NCBI GenBank assembly: GCA_021521415.1 | Contig: JAIQDT010014334.1 | Span: forward strand, 124,001 to 188,000 | Origin: Bidens hawaiensis | Taxonomy: Eukaryota > Streptophyta > Magnoliopsida > Asterales > Asteraceae | Direction: 5' to 3' | DNA: 64,000 bases | Shown here: positions 54,003-64,000 of the stretch, one piece after another | How the letters are laid out: each line of letters opens with the position of its first letter | Position numbering within the stretch: position 1 is the stretch's first letter | The notes under the pieces: model-generated | The model's input: only the letters and a program-made list of their open reading frames with translations | Told to the model about the DNA's origin: nothing | Databases searched by the model: none | Program-made: the position numbers and the translations under genes

Positions 54003-55860
54003 TTTTTATGCAAATAGAGCCAAATTATGATTTTTGTGAGTTAATAGGCACACATGGTTTAAAGTATTCAAAACAATTTCACATGTTTAGGAACCAAAAT
54101 TGTGGGGCGAAAGGTTGTAAAACCCATTTTGAATATTTTGGTGAATAATGAGTGAATTTGAGTCAAAAATCATAAATTTGATGTCTAAACTTACTAACAT
54201 GCAGTGTTGTAGTAACATCTAATCGCTAGCTGATTGATGAGAGAGGACTAGCAACTAAACAAGATTAATCGAGGATTAATCAGAATTTACAAGGATTGAT
54301 TGACGTCTAGTGAGTTTTTACAACTATGCTAGCATGTATTGGAAATCATAAAATTGGTATGACATACACCTTTCCTTTCTTTTCAAATGATAACTATCAA
54401 ACGGTCCATCATTGTCGTTATGTAAAAGTTGCCTCCATGAACACATATCTTTTCTTTGGCCATTCTCTTCTATCCACGCAAATACCACATGTATCAATAT
54501 GAAAACTCTTCGCACAAATACACGCCATTTGTATTTGCCTTATAATATCCCAAGAAAAAAAAACTTTATTTTAAGCTTAGCGTCCACATATTTCATCATT
54601 AGTGAGTCGGTCTCATAATCTACTCTATACTTAGTGTAACAATATTCATCATGTTCTTTATTTTAATCATGGTCATTAAACCATGTCTCATTCATTTGCT
54701 TGTCTCAGTTCTCCCGGTAAGACTAGTAACATATTCGACGTTAAATCTTAGAAAACGCAACATCATTTAGTATATAAGAGATAATGAGTTATAAGGAATG
54801 CTCAATCTCAAGTAACACCAAGACTTTTCGGATTATTAGTTATTAGTGAGGAAAGAACTCCATAATTAAACGTGTTTACGTCAATGTAATATAGAATGAG
54901 TGGTCTCATAGGAAGTCTGCATTCAAGCAAAAAAAAGAAAGAAAAAAAAACATACACATTCATGAGTTCCTTGTGGGCGAAATAGTCAACATTGGTTATA
55001 CACTACAAATGATAACACAACCACTATAATGTATTATTTATGATGGTGGGAAAAATCTCCTATAAAAGAAGCGGTCAATAATGATTGTCATGATGAGCCG
55101 ATTGTTACATACGATGCAACCTCTTAGCACCTCAATGCCACTTTATGGTTTTACTATGCATGTTTATCGCTTAACATCACGTTTTTATCACTACTCAAGA
55201 CCATGGTGCAAAATGTTGTTTCATTCATAGAAAGTATGTGCATATAATGAACTTTAACCAAATCGAACAAAACCATTAGTATTTAATTCTTTCATCAACT
55301 TTAACAAATACAAGGTTTCAGATATGAATTATCCGAGAAGAATTTAGATTTGTAGATTGTCATTGTTTGATCTCATGGCTTTCAAGAATTCAGATTTCTT
55401 CCTTCACATCTTCGAGACAACAAGTCAAGCTTTACCTTCATGTCTCCATTGAATTTTAAGTTGTCAAATATGTTTCTTTCTAACCTTGTTTACCTTTCAA
55501 CCTAGTATTGATTACGAGTCCTCGATCAATTTTTTTTTCACTCACTCGTAGTTTTGGCAACAATATCGCCTTAATTTTTTTTTTCATGCATTTATGTAGG
55601 CAACATAAGTGAAAAGTGTTGCACTTCTCATTCAATATTAGTTAAAAATTTTTTTAACTTATAGGTCAATTTTGAGCTTACTATTGAGTATTGTCAATTT
55701 CACCTAAATTTGTAGCATTCAAGACACCTAATCACATTCTTTTCAATATTTTTATTTATAAAACAATTACTAACTTGCAACAAGATTCTTCCACAAAATG
55801 AAATAAAACGATGGGTACAAGAAGAAGATGAAAATGAGTCTTTAAACATTATTATAAATT
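54003..55860. other. Intergenic region upstream of the PUB15-like gene
   Basis: AT-rich, no coding sequence or repeat recognised. Includes a short A/G-rich tract near 54929-54950 and probably upstream regulatory sequence of the next gene. Confidence 0.5.
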
Positions 55861-55874
55861 ATAAATAATAAATC

Positions 55875-55881
55875 TATAAAA
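55875..55881 (+). promoter_or_regulatory. Candidate TATA box of the PUB15-like gene
   Basis: TATAAAA in AATCTATAAAATGGGCC, 193 bp before the ATG, predicting a 5' leader of about 165 nt. A TGGGCC element follows directly. Confidence 0.5.
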
Positions 55882-56073
55882 TGGGCCGCCTTTTCCTGGT
55901 GCCTTTACTTTCACTCCCATTCTTATCCTCCATTTCTTTTTATTTTCATTTTCTCCAATGAAATCAATTAGCCAGCACCCAAAGAAACAAAGCCCATTTT
56001 CTTTAAAAGATTGCACTTAAAGCATTCAGCTTTATTTTATTTAATAATGCTTGAATCTTGAATCTTGATTAAT

Positions 56074-59000
56074 ATGGCTGACAAGGGTAACATGGGTATT
56101 TTGAGAAACAATGAAGGTGATGATGGCAGTGGTAATGGTAATGATGTGGTTGCAGAGATGATGGAGATGATTGAGGCAGTGGGATCTTACACTGGGTTCA
56201 GAAGAACACAAAGAAAAGAGTGTTTGAAGCTTGTGAGAAGGTTAAAGCTTTTAATCCCACTTTTGGAAGAGATTAAAGAGATTAATCAGGCTATACCCAC
56301 AAGGGCATTTCAGTCTTTTGTTCATCTTAAAAAGGCTCTGCTTTCTGCTAAGAAGTTGTTGAAGCAATGTAACTTTGGGAGCAAGATCTTTCTGGTTAGT
56401 TATGAGCTTTGGTGTTTCAAGATCTTGCAAGGGTATTTTTGTCAAATTACTTAACTTTTTTTTTATTCTGGTTCAGGCATTGGAGGGTGATGCAGTTATG
56501 TGTAGATTTCATAATGTGTATGATAAGTTGAATGAAGCTTTAGATGGATTGATGTATGAAGAACTTGGAATCTCTGAAGAAGTTCAAGAACAAGTTAGTT
56601 GAATCTTGACCTATAATCTTTATATTAAATGCCTTTTTGTGTTCTTCAATTGACTTTATGACCCTTAAATCCTTATATTAGTTGGTTTTATATTCTTATA
56701 TTAGGGATAATTAATATATAAACAAGTTTGGTTGAAATCAAAAGATCTGATATGCTAACTTCTGGTTGGTCTTTAGATTCTCTTAACTTCATTATACGAA
56801 TCTCAGAGAGAATAAAAGCCGGTTAAATAACCGTCATATGTATCACAACTAAAATAATAACTTCAAGTGTTCGTGCGGTTCTTTACTAAGATTGGTTATG
56901 TATTGAACGTCCCTTTCTAAGAACTATGAGAACCGCATTAACACCTGTAATTAATGCTTTAAATGTGACACATAAGACGGTGATGTAAACACCAGTAACA
57001 TCTGAACAACGCTACCCACAAATGTTTATTGTTGTTCTTGCGGTTATCTACTCAAAGTTAGTTTTATATATTCATATATGAAAAATGAAAGATACCGCGT
57101 TGAGAATGCTTGAAAAGAGAAATTAAATAACGTGCTATACAAGTTGTAACATGCATTTAGCAAATTTATTTGTTTATTAATGAGAATATTAGGGGAAAAA
57201 CTGAAACACTTCATGTTCATGTGCACATGTGACCATTTCCTCTTGTTTTATCAAAAGGGCATTATGGAATGAAGATATTCTTCTGTTTTGAGCCCAGATC
57301 CAAAGATTTAGGGGTGGACTTTTGCTGGTCAAACACTCTATTTTCCAACTTCAAATTTATACAAATTAATAAGTATTACCGTAAAAAAAGTTACCACCAT
57401 GCTAAAATTGGAGAATGAGTATTGGTATAGAAATATATAATCTATTAGTATCAAATTTTGAAACTTGATAGTTTTGACTTTTATAAGGCAAACATGAAAA
57501 GTGAATGCATATGCAACCGACTATGGATGCATAACTATGCTTACCTTGTTTCACCTTTACTACTCAGTAAATTATGTATCATCATGAGACATAATCAACT
57601 AAATCATTTGAATTTTACATCATGGTTTGACTTTTGAGGTCAGACTTATTACTTTTCGAACCAAAACCTTGATGCAAATTTATTCTACAAAACAAACATT
57701 AAAATTCACTAATTGAACTACTTGTATAACAGGGTTTGACAATGTCAAAGGTATCTTAAAGTTGAAATTATATTCATGTGTATTATGAAGTCGAAAGTTA
57801 TTTGTTTGACCTCAAAAGGTTTTCTTGGAACAAATTTTTTAATTCTTGCTTTTGATATTCATAGATTGAGCTACTTAAGAAGCAACTACAAGGAGCTAAA
57901 CGAAGAACGGACACATTAGACATAGAACTAGCCATGGACATGATGATCATTTTCTCAAAAAACGATGAAAGAAACGCGGATATTGCAATATTAGAAAGAC
58001 TTGCAAAGAAACTAGATTTATATTCCATTGGAGACTTAGAAATCGAGACGGTAGCTGTTAAAAAACTAGTGAAAGAAAGAGGTACTACGAAGCATGTAGA
58101 GAGTACCGAACATATTGTAGATCTTTTGAAGAAATTCAAAAAAGTTGCAGGCTTTGATGAGACTGATGGCAATAAAGTTCTTGAAGATTCTCCATCATTA
58201 AGATGCTTGGATAGATGCCTGTCTTTGTTGATTCCTCATGAGTTTCTTTGTCCAATATCTCTTGAGATCATGACGGATCCGGTTATAATTGCTACCGGAC
58301 AGGTATATTTGCTCTGTCTTCTTGAGTTTGACTTTTTAGGCCCAACTTTGGTGCTCATTTTAGTGGTTACCATGAGAACATGTTAGGGAAAACTCATGGG
58401 CCCCTCCAATATCCTACTAACTGGTGGGAGCAAGTAAACTGTAGCTTACACGTAGGGGTATCCATTAATGAGTCGAGCTGAGTACGAGCTCGGCTTGTTT
58501 CGAGTTCTATTTCTAAAGTTCAAGCTTGGTTTGTGAGTAGTTGTTGAAGCTCGAACTCGGTTTATTTAGTATATTGAATAAAAACTATATAAATTATAAA
58601 CTCGTTTAGGCTCGCGAACCAACTTAGGTTCGGCTGGTTTCTTATTTCTTAATTAACTTATATACATTTTATAATTATTATTTCTATATATTTTTGTTCT
58701 AATTTATATATGACATAATAATTATTTAGATACTTCATCGTAATTGTATAATATATAATATTATTTAAATATATATTTAAAATAATATATACAAATTATA
58801 CAAGTTATAGGACTTGTTAAGGCTTGCGAGCTAGCTCAAGCTCGATAAACAAGCTTACTTTTAGGCTCGGGCTCGAGCTCGAGCTAGCTCGTATTGGTTC
58901 GATCGTCTAGCGAGCCAATATTGAGTTGCTCACAAGCGGCTTGTCTTATTTATTCCTCTACTTACGCTTGGCAGTTGACCATCAAGGGATTAGGGCAGAA

Positions 59001-60230
59001 ACCAGTGATTCGAACTTAAGGGAGGGATTAGACGCTTACCTGTTACCACTGTGCCACCCCTTGATGGTTGACGTAGATGTTGACTTGTGTTAATGGTCAA
59101 CCATAAGACAAAGATCTTGTAATGTTTCTTAATGTTCTAGCGATTAATTTTAACTCATTTAGTGCAAACTTTTGTAGACATATGAGCGAGAAAACATCCA
59201 AAAATGGTTAAATTCAAATCACCGAACGTGCCCCAAAACTGGAGAAACATTGAGTCACCTAGCACTCGCCCCAAATTTTGCACTCAGGAACCTCATCATC
59301 CAATGGTGTGAAAAGAACAACTTTGATTTACCAAAAAAGGAAAGCCACATGATGTCAGAACACCAAAACGCCTTCATAGACGAGGTATCTTCGTTGATCC
59401 AAAACATGTCATCGAGTCAACTCACTACACAATGTCAAGCCGTCGAGAAGATACGAATGTTATCCAAGGAGCATCCCGAAAATAGAATCTTGATCGCGAA
59501 TTGTGGGGCAATCCCGCCTTTGGTCAAACTCCTTTACTCCCCTGACCAAAAGGTCAAAGAACACTCGGTAACCGCGTTGTTAAACTTATCACTCGACGAG
59601 GCTAATAAGCGTCTTATAGCCCGAGAAGGCGCGATCCCTGCGGTTATTGAAGTTCTTCAAACAGGTACGGATGAAGCTCGGGAAAACTCGGCTGCTACTT
59701 TGTTTAGTCTGTCAATGTTAAACGAAAACAAAGTGATGATTGGCTGCTTGAAAGGGATCCCGCCATTGGTCAAACTTTTACAAAATGGGTCAATCCGAGG
59801 CAAAAAAGACGCTGCAACTGCTTTATTTAATCTTTCACTGAACCAATCAAACAAAACCCGAGCTATAAAAGCGGGGATTATCGAACCGTTGCTTCATCTT
59901 TTGAAAGATAAGTCTTTAGGGATGGTGGATGAAGCACTTTCAATTCTTTCACTTCTTGCAAAGCATCCGGAAGGGCAGACTGGGATCGGGCAGCTGTCAG
60001 TTATCGAGACGCTTGTCGGGTTCGTTAAAGACGGGACTCCAAAAAACAAGGAGTGTGCAACCGCAGTTCTTCTCGAGCTCGGGTTGAATAATTCTTGTTT
60101 GATATTGGCTGCATTGCAATATGGTGTTTATGATCATTTGGTGGAGTTGAGTAAAACTGGAACAAGTAGAGCTCAGAGGAAAGCTAATGCACTTCTGCAA
60201 CAAATGAGCAAATGTGAGCATATTTTGTGA
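56074..60230 (+). CDS. PUB15: U-box/armadillo E3 ubiquitin ligase, PUB15-like (four exons)
   Basis: Exons 56074-56394, 56477-56593, 57865-58302 and 59178-60230, all with GT-AG introns and all joining in phase 0, give 642 residues ending CEHIL-stop. Residues 1-235 form the plant U-box N-terminal domain ([36 protein letters not shown]). The U-box spans about 269-345 ([20 protein letters not shown], then [20 protein letters not shown]), recruiting E2-ubiquitin. Armadillo repeats fill about 365-640 ([40 protein letters not shown]) and bind substrates. Length and N-terminal blocks fit Arabidopsis PUB15 best, as recalled; PUB13/14 are the alternatives. The first ATG in frame after a TTG is used. 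No disabling mutation is seen. Confidence 0.9.
56594..57864 (+). other. Intron 2 of the PUB15-like gene
   Basis: 1271 bp, GTTAGT...ATTCATAG. Contains a small inverted pair TGCGGTTCT/AGAACCGCA at 56874-56937, possibly a short MITE remnant. No coding content. Confidence 0.85.
58445..58968. mobile_element. hAT-type MITE in intron 3 of the PUB15-like gene
   Basis: The element (58453-58960, 508 bp) begins TAGGGGTATCC and ends TATTCCTCTA, imperfect inverted termini. Flanking 8-mers CTTACACG and CTTACGCT share 6 of 8 bases, consistent with an old 8-bp duplication. GAGCTCG/CGAGC-rich arms surround an AT-rich centre, as in the MITE at 8135-8786. It does not touch the splice sites. Confidence 0.65.
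58975..59070 (-). mobile_element. tRNA-derived SINE-like fragment in intron 3
   Basis: The minus strand contains TGGCACAGTGG (box A-like, 59046-59056) and GTTCGAATC (box B-like, 59007-59015) at tRNA-like spacing, the arrangement of the tRNA-derived head of plant SINEs. ACCATCAAGGG/CCCTTGATGGT inverted ends frame it. No poly-A or T tail or clear target duplication, and it is too degenerate to be a tRNA gene. Confidence 0.6.
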
Positions 60231-61619
60231 CATCTTTCAAACAACATATTACATATGCCAATTTGGTAAAAGGATCTTTCTTTTCAATTTTTTAAATAAG
60301 TCGGTTCTCGTTAAAATATGATACGAGATTTATTTGGTTCCTAATTATTTAAGGGTTCTGATATGAATCTCGCTATATATATGTATATGTACAATTTTAA
60401 TAAGAATTACTTTGATTTGTCGCGACGCTACGTGATGTATTGTATGTGTGCAAATGTATATTCACATTGTATTTTTCTTATAAATATTTAAGAGTGTTAT
60501 TTTGATAGAATACATGTGAGGCTGTTTGCCAATGCCTAATTTGCTAGGGGATTATACTTATAGCTTCAGTTTTTAATTATTTGTTTTCCAATAGCATATG
60601 AATAATCATGTCAGTTTGAAACATAGCTCATTGACATCAGTTTATTATGTTTGAAGTACGACGAACCGATTGAGGGCAAACCTAACATTTGGTGATTTAG
60701 AATCAACACATCACATTTAGTCAACTACCATTATCATTCATACTTGACTCACAGTCATGATGCCTTCAGATTCTAAGTTTTTGTTGGGTCAAACTCATGT
60801 AAAGATTTGATGATTACATTTACACTTGTGAAGTATATGTTAAGAATTAAATGTTATACCGGCCATATGTTGGTTAATATATTGAACGGGTGGTCTGTCA
60901 AGCTTGTAGAAGCTCGCACGCAGTATGTTGGTCAGCTCAACACATTTCACCAAGTAAAGCTACTGAACGTTCATACTAACGAATGGATCGGCACGAACTA
61001 GTCAATTGTGGTTGTTATACTAATCTTATAATTGTTGTACTGAAGCAAGTCAAGAATTCGGTTACACACACGGTAGAAGATGTGATAATTATCTCACCGA
61101 TAATGTATATGAACCTGTGATGAACAACAACTGGACAATAATAAAAGGAATGTTATGTCCAAAGTTCAAGTTGATAGGAAGATGTAGTGTAACCTTAAAG
61201 GAACCGTGTTGAACACGAATACTCAGACACGACTGTCAACATTTGTTCATTGTTGCAGTCAAGAACATTGTCATATTTCAAAATACTTTTTAATTATGCT
61301 AGTTAAAACTTTATATTGAGTTAAAAACATAACTCCCGTGACTTAACTAATGATATTGCGTGTGTAAGCGCTTTTAAACAAAGTTGAAATCTGACCCTAA
61401 TCATTACATGAAGCCTTCTCTCGCAACAACTTATGAAAACCAAAAGGCTATTTAATATTTATGAAAAAATTGTTTGAACAAAAAGATTTGGTATGGATTA
61501 TATCATTTTGTTCAAGGGTATTAATCTCTATTAAATGAAATATTTTGTTTTGTGTTATTTTAATAATGACATGATTTAACAATATTTACGATATTATTAT
61601 TACAAGCAAGTATGATGTT

Positions 61620-61624
<5 letters not shown>

Positions 61625-61667
<43 letters not shown>

Positions 61668-61668
61668 T
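61625..61668. repeat. AAT microsatellite 1
   Basis: About 14 uninterrupted AAT/ATA units. Confidence 0.95.
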
Positions 61669-61793
61669 AAAGGCATAGAATAAGAATAAGTCGAAGCAGT
61701 TGATGATAACGGGCAACAACGAACACAGCGTTGGAGTCAGTGAGTTGATCAACCTCTTTCTCTTTCTCTGTCTCTTTCTTTTCTTTCAAGGTG

Positions 61794-61852
<59 letters not shown>
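61794..61852. repeat. AAT microsatellite 2
   Basis: About 19-20 uninterrupted AAT units, 125 bp from the first array. Confidence 0.95.
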
Positions 61853-61853
<1 letters not shown>

Positions 61854-62256
61854 TCTTCTTCCTAATTAGTAACTTCTCTCTTTCAATCTTTAGGTTTCTT
61901 CTATTATTAATTTGTTGTTAAGACTTTAATAATTTTCGTTGGCATCCGTAATTAGTGAAATTGATAACCTAATTTTGCTTGTTAGCCGTTAGCTTACTCA
62001 TCCTTCTCTTCTCTTGATCACCAGCAAATTAGGCATTCACATTCTCACTAAAATTGTAGCTCATTTGCCCTAATTTTTCAATTGGTTGCCCGATCAAACC
62101 GATACTCGTGTTGCTTGAGAATCTAGGTTTTATATTTTCTTTACGTTCTTTGCATTTTCTTTCTGTATAAGTAACCTCTATGGCTATTAGTTTGTAATCA
62201 GCTTTAGAGTTATATTTTGCCGGCAATGAGATCGAGAGTTATTCAATCCAAATTCA

Positions 62257-62280
62257 TCGTGTGTGTGTGTGTGTGTGTGT
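62257..62280. repeat. GT microsatellite
   Basis: About 11-12 GT units in the presumed 5' leader region of the following gene. Confidence 0.9.
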
Positions 62281-62487
62281 TATTCGGTTTGATGGTCGAT
62301 TGGGACTTGAGAATTTCAGTTTAGTTGGTCTTTCTGAGATGTAACACTTTCGAAGTTTAATCAATTGGCTTGCAGAACAACATGTGTTCTTAACCCTCTT
62401 AATTATGAATGCATAGATTAGCTTCATCAATCTGATATATTTAAGCTGGCATCTTATGAATTAATTCTATGGTGACAGTCATCCTGG

Positions 62488-63228
62488 ATGGTTCAACAAA
62501 CAGATTCTAAGTTCAGTGAATACGTTCTTGCTAATTCAGAAACCGGCTTTACAAACCCGGATAGGAAGACAGCAACTTCAAGAGATTTGCAAAATGTAAA
62601 TAGAGATATGGAGCTAAAATTAGAGGGAACCTCTCTTTTAAAAGACAATAGGCCTGTTGTTGAGCCCGTTAAGCTTGCAGGAACCAAAAGATCCCAACAG
62701 CCTGCTAGTAATAACGGCCATCTTGTCTATGCACGCAGGAAAACAGAATCAGAACAACATAAAAACAGTGTAAGTAATAAATCAAATGATCAAAGTAGGA
62801 AACTACATGAACATCATGAGAAGAATCATCAACAACACGCAATCAATGATTCTACAACTTGTGTTCCTGAATCAAAGACTTCTGACGGTGTTTCTGGGAA
62901 CACCAATACTACCTCGCATGTAGCAGATTCCAGTTCTCTTCAGTTGGATAATGCAAAGGGATTTAGCATACAACATTGGGAAGAGAAATATAAAAAATTG
63001 CAAAACTTTTTAAAGGCTCTGGATTCATCAAATCAATATACGTCAGAGTATGTGTTTTCATTTGCATATTTTGTTATCTTCCTTTTCCATTCATTTTATG
63101 AAAATTTGATAGATTCTGACTATTTTTTTTAACTTATTTGTCAGTGCTACACTCCCTATCGTCAGCTGGGCTTAGTAGAATTGCGGTTGAACTAGAAAAG
63201 AGGGCAATTCTGCTCTCTATGGAGGAAG
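62488..63228 (+). CDS. 5' exons of an unrecognised plant gene (partial)
   Basis: Exon 1 from ATG 62488 to about 63047 encodes a Ser/Asn/Lys/Gln-rich, probably disordered protein ending HWEEKYKKLQNFLKALDSSN. An intron with GTATGT...TTTGTCAG follows, then exon 2 (63145-63228) reads MLHSLSSAGLSRIAVELEKR and LLSMEEG before a GT donor at 63229. The two blocks resemble a conserved plant protein of unknown function with a HWEEr...L-D-S/Q head and a SLS..ELSR-A-ELEKRaI segment. The phases do not match: exon 1 leaves two bases where one is needed, so there is a 1-nt frameshift or a missed splice form. Further exons would lie beyond the window. Confidence 0.5.
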
Positions 63229-63269
63229 GTAATATTAAACTGTAGCCTTTCTATTCTTTATGAAATCTC

Positions 63270-63992
63270 AGGCGCAACCGTATCCGAGTTACTGTGGTCG
63301 GAGTATGTCAGATCTGTAACAAGACGATTCTCGCATACGATGGAGAATTTAGCATCATTATCTCAGGTAGATAAATTGGAGGATTATTGCCTCTCATTTG
63401 ACTGATTACTCGATAAGGTAACAATTACTAATTAATATGCTGCAAGTTTGTTTTTGAAAGGATTACAACCTGAGATTAAAGGTCTTGTTAAGATGTTCAA
63501 ACCTAAATCATTACATGAAGCCTTTGATTTAGCATGGATACAAATATGTCTGCTCTATTTGATAAAATTGTAATAATTGGTGTTGATGTGAAGAACTGGC
63601 CTGTAAGTCATAAAAATGGTTATAATAGTGGAACTAGTTGGAATGATAATAAGTTTTTAGGACCTAAGAATGCAAGTAAGCTACCATTGTTACCAACTCC
63701 GGATCCTATTAAGGCTATAGGTCCTCCTGTAGCTACTTCTTCTAGTTCTAATGGTGGTGTTAGAAGATTGTCAAGCAGGGAATTGAAATTAGAAAGGGAA
63801 AAAGGAGAGTGTTTCTGGTGTACAGAGAAGTTTGTGCCAGGTCATAAGTGCAAGAAAAAGCAGTTCATAATTGAGGTTGATGATAAGGGCGGTACTAATG
63901 AATTTGGATGTGAGAAAGAGAACCAAGAACCACTGATTACATTGAAGGATGTAACAGGAGTTGATTCATTTTCAACTGAGTGCAAGGATTAA
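63270..63992 (+). pseudogene. Chromovirus gag fragment inside the gene's intron
   Basis: From about 63270 the plus strand reads SELLWSEYVRSVTRRFSHTM, then LFLKGLQPEIKGLVKMFKPK and SLHEAFDLAW, the gypsy Gag core, with stops at about 63400 and 63435. After a frameshift near 63535 the open frame continues (63534-63992) with RRLSSRELKLEREKGECFW, ending in the CFWCTEKFVPGHKC zinc finger typical of chromovirus Gag. No LTR is visible on the left, so it is 5'-truncated. It runs past the window edge and may extend into protease/RT. Confidence 0.75.
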
Positions 63993-64000
63993 TGGGAACA

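Larger units (their letters stand above)
60231..62487. other. Intergenic region with two AAT microsatellites
   Basis: Includes the 3' flank of the PUB15-like gene and, from about 61900, probable promoter and 5' leader of the next gene. Besides the microsatellites (61625-61668, 61794-61852 and a GT run) no coding sequence is supported. Confidence 0.5.

Noticed and set aside
21640..54007. Target-site duplication for the Tat element
   Set aside because: The bases flanking 21645 (ATCAC) and 54002 (TTTTT) do not match. The left LTR is truncated and edges are uncertain, so no claim is made.
59007..59056. Possible tRNA gene (box A and box B present)
   Set aside because: No cloverleaf can be formed with proper acceptor and anticodon stems, and it sits in inverted-repeat sequence, so a SINE-like fragment fits better.
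60807..61001. 64-codon plus-strand frame downstream of the PUB15-like gene
   Set aside because: No recognisable domain or gene structure around it.
61700..61921. 73-codon frame with a long Asn run
   Set aside because: Produced by translation of the AAT microsatellite.

Overview
The window is plant nuclear DNA, most likely from a eudicot and perhaps an Asteraceae (family placement is an inference from the style of the repeats). It is AT-rich, has GT-AG introns, and is dominated by Ty1/copia and Ty3/gypsy LTR retrotransposons and MITEs. Two host genes lie at the right end.

Layout. 1-5082: decayed Ty1/copia element on the minus strand, with its 5' LTR at 4708-5082 and its other end outside the window. 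5189-5653: captured fragment of a host hydroxyproline-rich protein gene. 5.8-15.3 kb: AT-rich spacer with a hAT-type MITE (8135-8786, 8-bp target duplication), a long-TIR MITE (11872-12448), a 347-bp tandem duplication and a small MITE (14242-14536). 15404-21216: second copia element, minus strand, with most of its RT deleted and a 1.74-kb repeat nested in it.

21645-54002: an old Tat/Retand-type gypsy element on the minus strand, broken into pieces by later insertions. In transcriptional order it runs 5' LTR (53181-54002), gag (52036-53101), protease (40052-40805), RT (25716-26400), RNase H, a second RNase H, integrase (23648-24533) and a truncated 3' LTR (21645-22017). Element C (26401-40046) is a complete, very young Tekay-like chromovirus flanked by the target duplication CCATC. 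Its two 3778-bp LTRs differ at only the two sites I found. It carries an uninterrupted gag-pol frame, a 208-residue ORF upstream of gag ending in a hydrophobic tail, and a 16-unit hairpin array placed at the predicted 5' end of its RNA. A second insertion (about 40.8-51.75 kb) is a mosaic of a gag-only Tekay-like element, Athila-like ORFs and small coiled-coil ORFs. It is marked by paired near-palindromes with cores 21-22 bp apart, two groups of which sit just upstream of TATA boxes.

54-64 kb: ordinary gene space. An intact four-exon U-box/armadillo E3 ubiquitin ligase gene (PUB15-like, 642 aa) has a hAT MITE and a SINE-like fragment in its third intron. It is followed by the 5' exons of an unrecognised plant gene, into whose intron a chromovirus gag fragment has inserted on the same strand.

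The strongest leads are the young element C with its extra ORF and hairpin leader, and the paired-palindrome/TATA modules at 45.0-50.0 kb.
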